Below, in pieces: positions 21,290 through 30,628 of a stretch of DNA of 64,000 nucleotides (the first letter of the stretch is position 1; each line of letters begins with the position of its first letter). The translations under genes and the position numbers were made by a program. The stretch lies in contig NZ_CP126170.1 in assembly GCF_033170385.1 (NCBI RefSeq), positions 3,248,001-3,312,000 on the forward strand, read 5' to 3'. The notes under the pieces were generated by a model, which worked only from the letters and a program-made list of their open reading frames with translations, had not been told where the DNA came from and made no database searches. The DNA comes from Xanthomonas rydalmerensis (GTDB taxonomy: Bacteria > Pseudomonadota > Gammaproteobacteria > Xanthomonadales > Xanthomonadaceae).

Positions 21290-24200
21290 CTAATCGTTCA
21301 ATAGCATTTGATACAGCAACGGCACAATATCCACCGCGGGCCGCTGGTCATGCGTCACGTTCGAAGCCGCGGTGCAGTTATCGTCCGCTGTGCACGCAGT
21401 CACGCGATAAGAATACGTGCCTGCCGGCCTAGCCAACGAAGTCCAGCTCCCCTGGCTGCCGTCGTACACTGCAGTCCAGGTAACGCCATCCACGCTCTCT
21501 TCCAACACATAGCGGGTCGCACCGGAGACCGGGTTCCAGTTCACGTAGTCCTTGACCGATGCAAGCTGGCCCAGTGGCCAGTCGGCTTCGGCCACCAGGC
21601 TGCCGCCCAGCAGGATGTAGTCGGTGGACTTGGACTGGCGCTGGTTCTTCTGGAAACGTAATGCACCGGACTGGTCGTACAGCGAGCCGATGTTGCCTGC
21701 GCTCTGCAGCGCCAAAGTGCGACGGCCGTTGCCGTCGTAACGATACGTCTCCTTGCCGGTCGCCTGGCGCAGGCGGTTGCCATAGTCAAATACGAGGACC
21801 TGGCCATTCTTGTTGCCGAGGTTGCCCTGCGGGTCGTAGCTCATGCCGATGACAGTGCTGCCGCCGCAACTCCCGGTCTTGACGTTGGTGAGCTGCCAGT
21901 TGCTGTCGTAGCAGTAATAGTGATCACGGCCCGGCGCGGCGACGTGAGTCAGGTTGTCGAGCACGTCGTAGCTGTAGCTCGCAGGCGTGGAACCGAACAT
22001 CGCCGACTTGGTGGAAATCAAGCGATCCAAGCCGTCGTAAGTCATGTCGCGGTTACCACGACCACCGCGACCGGTGGCGCCGTCACTGATCGCAGCAACG
22101 TTGCCGTTCGCGTCGTAGTCGTAGCCGTCGCTGAGGAACGCAGTGTCGCCGTAGGCATCGCGGCTGGTATCCGGCAATTGACGCGCGTTCTGCGTCATAG
22201 TGTGGACGATGCCGTTGCCGTAGGTGAACTGCTTGATCGCACCATTCGGGTAATAGCTCACGCCCATGGCGTAGCTACCGGCCTGGGTGGGCTGCCCCAG
22301 GGCATTGGGCGCATAGTCCACTGTCTGCCCAGACGGATAACGATGCGCGGCCAGGTTACCATTGGCATCGTAGGCATAGCCCAGCGCCCAGGTCTCTCCA
22401 TCGGCCTGGCCCTGGCTTTCGGCGATCAACAGGCGGCGCTTGTTGTAGGCGTAGCTGTTGTAGGTGGCGACGCCGTTGTTGGTGGTCGTGATCTGCTTGA
22501 CCGCCCCATCCGGCCAATAGGTCCAAGCCTGGTTGCCGTTGCCATCCGGGAAGCTCAGCGTCTTAATGCGATTGCGCACGTCATAGCTGCGATCGACCCG
22601 GCGCCCGGAAGCAAATGCTGAATCTGCGTCGCACGACGTGGTGCTGGGCAGCGACAGGCCAGCCGCACTCCAGACCAAGTTACCGGCGGCGTCATAGCCA
22701 TTGGCGGTGGCGCCGGTTTCCGGTTCCACCGTCTTGCACAGCTGCTGATAGCTGTCGTAGACATAGCTGCGCGTCATCGACACGGTGCCGTTGCCGTCGT
22801 GGCGACGGATGAACAGCGGCTTGCCAAACAAGTCTCGACTGATATCCGTGTTGGCACCTTCCGGATGCTGGATCCAGACCGGGTTTGTGTAATCGGGCTT
22901 GTCAAAGACTTGGTAACCGGTCACCGTCTGATTGCCGCGCGGATCGGTAACGCGGGTTTGATTACCTGCCAAATACTCTGTCAAAGTGGTCAGCGCCCCA
23001 CCCTGTTCGATGTTCTGGGAAACCGAGGTCTTGCGCCCCAGTGCATCGTAATTGGTCCAGGTTCCGGTAGTCAGTGCGTCGCTGGTCCCGCGGTACGAGG
23101 CGAATGTGGTGCGACCGTCTTGATCGTAGGCGAACCTATGGAGCCGCTGGGTAGCTGCTTCGTTGCCGGCATCGAACTCGCGCGTCAGCAGCGGCTGCCA
23201 CAATGCGTCGAAGTAGGTCACCTTGCGCCCGTTGCCGGTGGCAACAGTCTGTCGCCAGTGCCCCGCGGCCAGCCCATACTCAGTGACGTTGATCTGCTCG
23301 AATGCCTGCGTGGTAGAAGCCCAGGCCACGGTGTCGTTGGCGGGATAGGCGATGCTCGCCAGTCGACCCATCGCGTCATAGCCATAGTTGGTGGTGTAGC
23401 CGTTCTCGTCGGTGGTCGCGGTGATCCAGCCGCTGTCGTTGACCGTGGCGGAGTCGGTTGTGCCGTCCGGATAACGGATCGATTGCGGAACGCCGCGCTT
23501 CCAACTGGACACGGTAGTCGTGCTGTTGTTGCCATCCTTGACCGTCGCCAGCGTGCCATCGCCGTTATAGCCCAAGGTCAGGCGCAGCTTGCCGAACGAC
23601 CAGCGCTGGGACGGCATCGCGTTGGTGTCGTAGCTGGTCTGGGACTCCACCAGCCCGGTATCGGTGTTGATGCTCCTGGCGCGCTGCCCGATGATCCACT
23701 TACCCAGGTCGTCGTAGTACTCGGTCGCATCCGTGCGCGAATGCCAGGGGCTTGAGCGTGTGACGCTGAGCGTACGTGCAAACGCATCAAAGCCATTGGC
23801 AGTCCAGGTATAGGTCGTTCCGTCCTGCTGCACGGTCTTGCTGCGCAGCGGGCGCAGCACGTTGGTCAACGGATTGGGAATCCCGAGCAGCGACTTACCC
23901 ATTTCGGCCGGGAACGGCTGAGAGGCAACGTCACCATCGGCGAAGTAGGTATTAGTAGTCTTTGAAACCGTATTTCCGCTGGCGTCCAGTACGGTGGTGC
24001 TCAAAAGACGGCCGTCGTTGAGACCGTACATGAAGCCGAACTCGTAGGAAGTCGCGGTGCCGTCAGGATTGACGACTTTGACGATCTTGCTTGGAACGCA
24101 TGTCGGGCACGGATCGGTCGCTTGACCCGACGTGTAGAAATTGTTGGAACGCGGGGCATCCGCCCAATAGTTCCAAACCTGTTGTGGCAGGCCAGGACCG

Positions 24201-25468
24201 GTGATGGTCTTCGACCCCAGTGCATAGTTATCGAGGTAGCCAGGCACGTATGGGGTTGGCGTTGGCTTCCCAACGTAGTCGCAGGGGTGGATCGGGGTGT
24301 GGGTGCGATACTGCCTCGTGTACGTGAAAGCAAACAATCCGACAGCACCCGAAGGATGGTTGATCTGCAGGGATACGGCGCCGTTCATCGCGTCCGGCTC
24401 TGAGATGCATTTTTTGGGGCCGCCACCAGCCGGCGGCTCACGCGTGGGCAGCATGTTGCCGCTAGCGATGCTGTAGATCCACTGCGATCCATCCGGCTGG
24501 GTCACGGTCTTCAGGCGATAAGCGCCCTGCTGCGACGGGTAGGCAGTGCTGAATTCGTAGCCATACGTCCAGGTCTGGCCACTGGCCTGGATGCTGCTGA
24601 TCAAATCGCCGTTGTAACTGAGCGCGATCGATCGACCATCGCTTGCTTGGATCGAGGAAAGCTTGTCGCCCGAGTAGCTGTACGTCACCCAGTTGCCGAA
24701 GCGATCCTCGATGCGACTGGCCATCAGCGCAATACGCGCCCGAGCAACTACGCTCCCGAACTGGGGCACAGAGTAAGGTTTGATCGGAGTCGCAATGGCA
24801 TAGTCGAAGTAGTACTTTACCCCCGACGGGGAGATGGCGAGAAACCCCTCCCCTGCGTAGTTGCTGACATTGGTCAGGCAGCCCAAGCGCCATCCATCCC
24901 TGGTGATCCAGGGACGAGTTGCGCCGTCGGTGGGGCGCGGCGTCTTGGCTTGATTGTCGACGAGAAGTTCCTGCTCGCCAGCGCCGGGCACATGCAGGTA
25001 ATAGCCATGCCAAACGTCATCGGCAGTACCGGCATAGGTGATGCCGTTGACCGTCATCGCCGCGTCGGGCCGACTCGGTATTGAGCAGCGCGCGGTAGGC
25101 GAACTGCTGGTCGTCACCCATCCCCTCTCAGCCGAAAATTCACCGTATACACGCGGCGTATCGATTTCCCAGTCACCAAACCCTTTAGCCACATATTCCT
25201 GGCGCCGATTCATGACTTTGAACTCGCGCCCGATCGCGACCGGCAATGCATTGTTGCCAGGTACATCTACATCTGTAGCACGGAAGCTAACGCTGCGGTC
25301 GTACAAACTAATGTTCTCGCCGAAGATGTCACCTTTCAGCGGGCCGACTACTTGCGATGCTTTGATCTTCTTTTCGTATTCCTCGTAGGGTGTTACGTCG
25401 TTAGACGCGTGCGCACGCGTGCCCAGGCATAGCAACACCATGCCGATCAACAGCCTTGCCTTGAACAT
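21290..25468 (-). CDS. YD-repeat Rhs shell protein lacking its own core tip
   Basis: Large exported Rhs protein, 1392 residues. A signal peptide (MFKARLLIGMVLLCLGTRAHA) begins at the ATG of 25468, which has AGAGG 7 bases upstream; a longer reading from 25558 has none. After an N-terminal domain of about 250 residues come many YD/RHS repeats, such as DRFGNWVTYSYSGDKL, TNYGYDAMGRLASIAYP and MTYDGLDRLI. The sequence then runs through STDYILLGGSLVAEADWPLG and ends in a fibronectin-III-like domain (WNPVSGATRYVLEESVDGVTW) with no HTDALGS-type core after it. That missing core is encoded separately at 19499-20473. GC content is lower than the flanks, a sign of transfer. Confidence 0.9.
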   Translation of the reverse strand: MFKARLLIGMVLLCLGTRAHASNDVTPYEEYEKKIKASQVVGPLKGDIFGENISLYDRSVSFRATDVDVPGNNALPVAIGREFKVMNRRQEYVAKGFGDWEIDTPRVYGEFSAERGWVTTSSSPTARCSIPSRPDAAMTVNGITYAGTADDVWHGYYLHVPGAGEQELLVDNQAKTPRPTDGATRPWITRDGWRLGCLTNVSNYAGEGFLAISPSGVKYYFDYAIATPIKPYSVPQFGSVVARARIALMASRIEDRFGNWVTYSYSGDKLSSIQASDGRSIALSYNGDLISSIQASGQTWTYGYEFSTAYPSQQGAYRLKTVTQPDGSQWIYSIASGNMLPTREPPAGGGPKKCISEPDAMNGAVSLQINHPSGAVGLFAFTYTRQYRTHTPIHPCDYVGKPTPTPYVPGYLDNYALGSKTITGPGLPQQVWNYWADAPRSNNFYTSGQATDPCPTCVPSKIVKVVNPDGTATSYEFGFMYGLNDGRLLSTTVLDASGNTVSKTTNTYFADGDVASQPFPAEMGKSLLGIPNPLTNVLRPLRSKTVQQDGTTYTWTANGFDAFARTLSVTRSSPWHSRTDATEYYDDLGKWIIGQRARSINTDTGLVESQTSYDTNAMPSQRWSFGKLRLTLGYNGDGTLATVKDGNNSTTTVSSWKRGVPQSIRYPDGTTDSATVNDSGWITATTDENGYTTNYGYDAMGRLASIAYPANDTVAWASTTQAFEQINVTEYGLAAGHWRQTVATGNGRKVTYFDALWQPLLTREFDAGNEAATQRLHRFAYDQDGRTTFASYRGTSDALTTGTWTNYDALGRKTSVSQNIEQGGALTTLTEYLAGNQTRVTDPRGNQTVTGYQVFDKPDYTNPVWIQHPEGANTDISRDLFGKPLFIRRHDGNGTVSMTRSYVYDSYQQLCKTVEPETGATANGYDAAGNLVWSAAGLSLPSTTSCDADSAFASGRRVDRSYDVRNRIKTLSFPDGNGNQAWTYWPDGAVKQITTTNNGVATYNSYAYNKRRLLIAESQGQADGETWALGYAYDANGNLAAHRYPSGQTVDYAPNALGQPTQAGSYAMGVSYYPNGAIKQFTYGNGIVHTMTQNARQLPDTSRDAYGDTAFLSDGYDYDANGNVAAISDGATGRGGRGNRDMTYDGLDRLISTKSAMFGSTPASYSYDVLDNLTHVAAPGRDHYYCYDSNWQLTNVKTGSCGGSTVIGMSYDPQGNLGNKNGQVLVFDYGNRLRQATGKETYRYDGNGRRTLALQSAGNIGSLYDQSGALRFQKNQRQSKSTDYILLGGSLVAEADWPLGQLASVKDYVNWNPVSGATRYVLEESVDGVTWTAVYDGSQGSWTSLARPAGTYSYRVTACTADDNCTAASNVTHDQRPAVDIVPLLYQMLLND

Positions 25469-25906
25469 CGCTTGCCTCTTTCCTTCCAGCCCGTTGCCGG
25501 CCGAATTCCACGAACGAACGCGATGCTCAAAGGAAGTATCGCGATGACGAGATTGCAAAAAAAATGAAACAAACCGCTCGCGCGAAGCACGAGTGGGGTC
25601 GACTGAAGGAAATCCCCTAAAGGTCAGATGACCTCGCCGAATTATCGGATCATTTCAGGGATAGCTGTCAAGAAAATTTTCAGATGTCCGATGAGCGGCG
25701 TCGCCTCTTACAGAGGTGAAAGCCGCCAAGCTGCCGACTGAGCAAATCTTGAGTAGCCAGTCATCGCACTGCTTCAAGCTTGGGCGCTGCATGCTTGCCA
25801 CTTGGCCAGTAAGCGGATGAAATCGACAATTAAGGCCTAACTCCTAGCGTTCTCACAAACAACGTCCGGGCGAAAATCCGAGGCGTCCCAGCGCCGACTT
25901 TTCTCG
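25469..25906. other. Divergent intergenic region
   Basis: 438 bases between the Rhs shell gene (minus) and the dehydrogenase (plus). No credible gene. Composition rises from AT-rich to GC-rich across it, so it is probably the right edge of the Rhs island. Confidence 0.5.
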
Positions 25907-26929
25907 ATGACCGCCAACACCACTTCGACACTATCCCTGGACCAGGCCACCGCCCTGGTCGAGCGCATCCTGTCCCACGCCGGTTTCAGCCCAGCCCATG
26001 TACACGCCCTCACCAACACCATCGTTGCCGGCGAACGCGACGGCTGCGCCTCGCACGGGCTGTACCGGACGCTGGGTTGCGTGGCGACGCTGCGCAACGG
26101 CAAGGTGCTGGGCGACGCAGAGCCGGTCGTGCACGACCATGCGCCCAGCATCGTCCGGGTCGATGCGTGCGGCGGGTTCTCGTTGCTGGCGTTCGAGCGC
26201 GGCCTGCCGTTGTTGATCGAAAAGGCGCGCGGCAATGGCCTGGCGGCGCTGGCGATCAACCATTGCGTTCACTTCTCCGCGCTATGGCCAGAGGTGGAAC
26301 GGCTCACCGAGGCCGGTCTGGTCGCGCTGATCTGCAACCCCAGCCATGCCTGGGTCACGCCGGCCGGCGGTCGCACGCCGCTGCTGGGCACCAATCCGTT
26401 GGCGTTCGGCTGGCCACGCGTGGACGCGCCACCCTTCGTGTTCGATTTCGCCACCAGCGCGGTGGCACGCGGCGAGATCGAGCTGCGCCGCCGCGCCGGC
26501 CAGCCGATTCCCGAAGGCTGGGGCGTGGATGCGACAGGCGCGCCGACCACCGACCCGGCCGCGGTCGCCGACGGCGGCGCGATGCTGACCTTCGGCGGAC
26601 ACAAGGGCTCGGCGCTGTCGGTAATGATCGAACTGATCGCCGGCCCCTTGATCGGCGACCTCACCAGCGCCGAATCGCTGGCCCACGACGCCGGTGCCGG
26701 CGCGGCGCCCTACCACGGCGAACTGATCCTGGCACTGGATCCGGCGCGCTTCCTCGGCGCCGACCGTGCGACGCATCTGGCCCGCGCGGAAGCTTTCTTT
26801 GCCGCCTACGAGGCCACCGGGGCGCGCCTGCCGTCGCAACGCCGCTACCAGGCGCGGGCACGCAGCCGCAGCGAAGGTGTGCGGATTCCACAGGCCTTAC
26901 ATCAGGATCTGCTGGCCTTGCTCGATTGA
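25907..26929 (+). CDS. Ldh2/DpkA-family reductase, probable delta1-pyrroline-2-carboxylate reductase
   Basis: NAD(P)H-dependent oxidoreductase of the malate/L-lactate dehydrogenase-2 fold, 340 residues, cytosolic. Family marks are GERDGCASHGLYR near residue 43 with the catalytic-type histidine, HCVHFSALWPEVE, TPLLGTNPLAFGWPR and GGHKGSALSVMIELIAG. The HFSALWPEVE stretch is what I associate with delta1-piperideine/pyrroline-2-carboxylate reductases (DpkA type) rather than malate enzymes. Such a reductase returns cyclic imines from D-proline, D-lysine or trans-3-hydroxyproline to proline or pipecolate. A link to the hydroxyproline genes 30 kb away is plausible but unproven. It is a single plus-strand gene. 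Confidence 0.78.
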   Translation: MTANTTSTLSLDQATALVERILSHAGFSPAHVHALTNTIVAGERDGCASHGLYRTLGCVATLRNGKVLGDAEPVVHDHAPSIVRVDACGGFSLLAFERGLPLLIEKARGNGLAALAINHCVHFSALWPEVERLTEAGLVALICNPSHAWVTPAGGRTPLLGTNPLAFGWPRVDAPPFVFDFATSAVARGEIELRRRAGQPIPEGWGVDATGAPTTDPAAVADGGAMLTFGGHKGSALSVMIELIAGPLIGDLTSAESLAHDAGAGAAPYHGELILALDPARFLGADRATHLARAEAFFAAYEATGARLPSQRRYQARARSRSEGVRIPQALHQDLLALLD

Positions 26930-26984
26930 GGGGCGCCGCTAATAGCCCGCTTTGCCGTAGCTCAGCGGGACATGGCGTCGTCGT

Positions 26985-27051
26985 GTAGGAGCGGCTTCAG
27001 CCGCGACGCGGCGTTACCGGTGATGCCTGTCGCGGCTGAAGCCGCTCCTAC
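26985..27051. repeat. Perfect 23-bp inverted repeat (REP-like)
   Basis: Arms starting GTAGGAGCGGCTTCAG (26985-27007) and ending CTGAAGCCGCTCCTAC (27029-27051) are exact complements separated by 21 bases. The same unit recurs, altered, at 50773-50857. This is a common dispersed intergenic palindrome in this group. Here it may end transcription of the reductase. Confidence 0.85.
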
Positions 27052-27155
27052 GAGTGGCCTTCCGTCATCGCTAGGTACGCGGCGCAATCGTGCGATGCGC
27101 CGCGCCAGATGCGGCAGCCAACCCGCAATCCGCACGCCGTGACGGCTCGACGCCA

Positions 27156-27175
27156 CCGGTGCGGAAGCGCACCGG
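27156..27175 (-). terminator. GC-rich hairpin after the TonB receptor
   Basis: Arms CCGGTGC and GCACCGG with a six-base loop, 73 bases past the receptor stop. There is no U-run, so intrinsic termination is uncertain. Confidence 0.3.
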
Positions 27176-27247
27176 CCGAGCGCACCGCGGCGGGCTCCAC
27201 CCGCCACGGCACCGGCACCCTGCTCGCCTGTGCAAACAGCATTCGGC

Positions 27248-30124
27248 TCAGAACTTCACGGTCGCGCGCGCCCAGTAGTAGCGGCCAAGCAGATCGTAGG
27301 TGGCCACGTCGGTGTTGGCGTTGGTGACGTTGTTGGCGTAGTACAGCGGCGGCTGGCGGTCGGCCAGGTTGTCCACGCCCACTTCGAAGCGCGTGTTCCA
27401 CGGCTTGACCTGATAGCCCACCTGCACGCTGTGGTAAACGTAGGCACCGATGTCGCGGACCACGGCGGGCTGATCGGCGTCAGCCGACAGGCTCTGCCGC
27501 GTGTCGGCGCTGCCGATCTCGGTGCGGCCGATGTAGCGGACGCGCCACGACGCGCTCCAGTCGCCCAGGTTCCAGTTCAGCGTGCCCAGCGCGCGCCAGC
27601 GCGGGAAGTTGCCGTAGGCGTAGGTGTACTTGCCGGCGTTGTGGATGGTGACGGTGCTGGGGTCGGTGGTGTCGGGGTTGATGTCGTAGCGGATCACGTA
27701 GGTGCCGTTGAGGCCGGCGCTGAAGCTGCCCCAGGCGGTGTCGGGCAGGCGGTAGTTGAGGCTGAAGTCCGCGCCGCTGGCCCACAGCTTGCCCAGGTTC
27801 ACGGTGGGCTCGGCGATGTAGTTGACGGTGCCGTTGTCGTTGCGGTGGATCAGCGCGCAGAACGCGCTGGCGTCGTTGGCATAGCACTGGTTGAGCACCG
27901 TCTGCGCCGAGACCTGGGTGATGGTGTCCTTGAGGTTGATCTTCCACAGGTCCGCGCTCATCGACAGGCCCTCGACCCAACCCGGGTCGTAGACCACGCC
28001 GAAGTCGTAGGACATGCCGGTCTCCGGCTTGAGCTGGTAGCCGGCCACGGCCGCGCCGGAGGCCTTGGCGCCGACCTGGTTGTCGGCCTGCTGGTAGCTG
28101 CCGTCGGTGGGCACGTTGGCGCAGGCCGCGGCATGGCCGCCGGTGTAGCCGTTGCACGGGTCGGTGACCGACGGCGAGTCGCCGGCCACGCCCGCATACA
28201 GTTCGTTGATGTTGGGCGCGCGGAACACCTGCGAGGCGGTGCCGCGCAGCAACAGGTTCTCGATCGGGCGGTACTCCAGCGAGACCTTGCTGTTGGTCTT
28301 GCTGCCGACGGTGTCGTAGTCGGAGAAGCGGGTGCCCACGGTCAGGTTGAGCGAGTGCACGCCGGGCAGCCCCGCCAGCAGCGGGAACAGCGCTTCGGCA
28401 TAGGCTTCCTTGACGCTGAAGCTGCCGCCGAGCACCGACGCGCAGTACTCCAGCACCCCACACATGCCGTTCTCGTCGCCGGTCCACAGCGGATCGGCGG
28501 CGGTACTGGTGCTTTCCTTGCGGTAGGACACGCCGGCGGCCAGGCTGACGGTACCGGCCGGCAGCGCGAACAGCTCGCCGTTGGCATTGGCCTCGAACTG
28601 CTTGACCGTGTAGACGTTGGTGACGATCGGGTTGACCACCAGCGCCTCAAGCGCGGCCTTGTTGCTGGCGGCGTTGAGGTTGAACACGTCGATCGGGGTG
28701 CAGCCGGCGATCACCGCGCCGGCGCTGCCGCACTTGACCGTGCCGTCGGCGGCGAGGAACGACGGCCCCACCGCGGCGTTGAAGCCGGCGTAGTCGAGGA
28801 AGCCCTGGTTGATCGACTTCTGCTTGACCTTGCCGTAGTTGAGGCTGGCATCCCACTGCCAGGAACTGTCGCCGAAGCTGCCGCGCAGACCCGGATTGAT
28901 CTGGAAATTGTAGGTGTCGTACTGGTATTGCCGGTTGCCGAGCACCGTGGCGCGCGTGTTGAAGTTGTTGTACGAGGTGCCGGTGCTGCGGTCGGTGCCG
29001 AAGTTGACCCCGAACGGGTTGTAGTAGCTTGCGGAGGAGACCAGGAAGTTGTCGCCGTTGGCGAAGATCGGGATCGGCGCGATGATCGAGGACGAGGTGG
29101 TCTTGCTGAAGTAGGTGTTGACGTAGCCTTCCAGATGGTCGTTGAAACGGTAGCTGCCGAGCACGAAGGCGTTGGTGCGTTCCTGCGGGGTCTGCAGCAG
29201 GTTGTAGGGCTGGTAGTTGTAGGAATCGGTCGAGGCGACGTAGCAGTGGTACTGGCTGGCGTTGGTCGGGCTGCTGCTGCCGCCGTTGAAGGTGACCCGC
29301 GAACAGCCGTTGCTCGCCGCCAGCGCCTTGGCCGCGGCCGAGCCGTCGTTGAAGCTGATGCTGCCGGTCGGGGTGGCCGAGGAGCCCTGCTTCACCCCGA
29401 CGCCGTCGATCAGCGACAGCGCATCCTTGGAATAGGCGCGCTCGCCGGCCGAGACCGGATCGATGTCGTGGTAGGACAGGCCGGCGACGATGCTGCCGCG
29501 CTCGCTGGTCTTGCCGGCGGTCAGCGAGAAGTTGCGGCGGTTGCCGTCGCTGCGCGAGCTGGTGCCGAAGTCGGCGCTGGCCTCGATGCCGTCGAAGCCC
29601 TTGCGCAGGATGAAATTGACCACGCCACCGATCGCGTCCGAGCCGTACACCGCCGAGGCGCCGTCGCTGAGCACTTCCACCCGCTCGATCATGGTCGCCG
29701 GGATCGCGTTGACGTCGTTGCTGGCCAGGCGCGTGCCGTTGACCAGGACCAGGGTGCGCTTGTCGCCGAGGCCGCGCAGCGAGATCACCGAGGCGCCGGT
29801 GCCGCCGCCGTTGTTGGTGTTCGGATTGGTGGCGTTGCCGGCGATCGACGGCAGCTCCTGCACCAGATCGCCGAGCGTGGCCTTGCCGGTGGCCTCGATC
29901 TGCGCGCGGCTGATGGTCACGACCGGGTTGGCGGTCTCGGTGTCGACGCGGCGCAGGCGCGAGCCGGTGACCACGATGCTGTCCAGGGTCTGGGGAGCGC
30001 TGTCGGCGCTCGCCTCCTGCGCCTGCGCCGTCCCCGCGCTGCCCAGCGACAAGGCGGTGGCGACCGCCAGCGCCAGCGGCGTCGCGGCATGACGGAAGGA
30101 GGGGCGTGGCGGCGAAAACGACAT
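27248..30124 (-). CDS. TonB-dependent outer-membrane receptor 1
   Basis: Outer-membrane gated transporter, 958 residues. It has a signal peptide ending GTAQA and a possible TonB box in TLDSIVVTGSR. The plug domain follows (TISRAQIEATGKATLGDLVQ, LRGLGDKRTLVLVNGTRLAS, IERVEVLSDGASAVYGSDAI), then a 22-strand barrel ending in LLGRYYWARATVKF with terminal Phe. It belongs to the CirA/oligosaccharide-type receptors abundant in Xanthomonas. It lies directly downstream of the GH127/146 gene on the same strand, and a copy of the bipartite element lies 330 bases upstream, so arabino-oligosaccharides or glycopeptides are likely cargo (inference). Confidence 0.9.
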   Translation of the reverse strand: MSFSPPRPSFRHAATPLALAVATALSLGSAGTAQAQEASADSAPQTLDSIVVTGSRLRRVDTETANPVVTISRAQIEATGKATLGDLVQELPSIAGNATNPNTNNGGGTGASVISLRGLGDKRTLVLVNGTRLASNDVNAIPATMIERVEVLSDGASAVYGSDAIGGVVNFILRKGFDGIEASADFGTSSRSDGNRRNFSLTAGKTSERGSIVAGLSYHDIDPVSAGERAYSKDALSLIDGVGVKQGSSATPTGSISFNDGSAAAKALAASNGCSRVTFNGGSSSPTNASQYHCYVASTDSYNYQPYNLLQTPQERTNAFVLGSYRFNDHLEGYVNTYFSKTTSSSIIAPIPIFANGDNFLVSSASYYNPFGVNFGTDRSTGTSYNNFNTRATVLGNRQYQYDTYNFQINPGLRGSFGDSSWQWDASLNYGKVKQKSINQGFLDYAGFNAAVGPSFLAADGTVKCGSAGAVIAGCTPIDVFNLNAASNKAALEALVVNPIVTNVYTVKQFEANANGELFALPAGTVSLAAGVSYRKESTSTAADPLWTGDENGMCGVLEYCASVLGGSFSVKEAYAEALFPLLAGLPGVHSLNLTVGTRFSDYDTVGSKTNSKVSLEYRPIENLLLRGTASQVFRAPNINELYAGVAGDSPSVTDPCNGYTGGHAAACANVPTDGSYQQADNQVGAKASGAAVAGYQLKPETGMSYDFGVVYDPGWVEGLSMSADLWKINLKDTITQVSAQTVLNQCYANDASAFCALIHRNDNGTVNYIAEPTVNLGKLWASGADFSLNYRLPDTAWGSFSAGLNGTYVIRYDINPDTTDPSTVTIHNAGKYTYAYGNFPRWRALGTLNWNLGDWSASWRVRYIGRTEIGSADTRQSLSADADQPAVVRDIGAYVYHSVQVGYQVKPWNTRFEVGVDNLADRQPPLYYANNVTNANTDVATYDLLGRYYWARATVKF

Positions 30125-30628
30125 GGGCGAGCTCCAGGAGTGATGACGAGACGGGACAGTGAGAAACGCAGGCCGAACGACGCCATGCCGGCGCCATGCC
30201 GACGGACGGACCTGCTGGACGGTGGCGCCTGCGCGGCGCCTGCGATGGCATGCCTGCGCCCGGCCTTGACGGCCTGGCGCACCGCGGGGATGGCGATGTC
30301 CTGCGCGCACGGCCGGTGCGCGGCTCCCCGCTACTGCGATGACGTCCGACGACGACGGCGGCGCTCCGGTGGCGCGCGCCGGCGCCACGGCCGGTACGAC
30401 GATGCGATCAGAATTTCATCACGCGGTCACACTGTGCCGTGGATGCATGCCCGCGTCTTGTCGCGATTCGCGGTTTCACGTGCGGAATCATGCATGGTCG
30501 GGTGCGAGTCGGCGCCTGTGCGCGACGGCCGTGCTGCGGCATGGCGCCGTGTCGCGCAGACGCCGCCACGACAGGCACACGCTGCAATCGGTCGCACGAG
30601 GCGATGCCGATGTTCGTGCCGGGCCGCA
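30125..30628. other. Intergenic region upstream of TonB receptor 1
   Basis: 504 bases without a credible gene. The notable content is the bipartite element at 30454-30488. A GGTCACACTGTG block lies 17 bases before it. Confidence 0.6.
30454..30488 (-). promoter_or_regulatory. Bipartite element copy 1 (upstream of TonB receptor 1)
   Basis: On the plus strand CGTCTTGT (30454-30461), 18 bases, then GTGCGGAAT (30480-30488). The same two blocks at identical spacing occur at 33186, 44681 and 47184. Read toward the gene it is ATTCCGCAC, N18, ACAAGACG. Function is unknown: operator or promoter of a shared regulator is the natural guess. Confidence 0.65.

Noticed and set aside
27159..27172. GTGCGGAAGCGCAC as a fifth bipartite element
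   Set aside because: No CGTCTTGT 18 bases before it, and it forms the hairpin downstream of a gene, not upstream.
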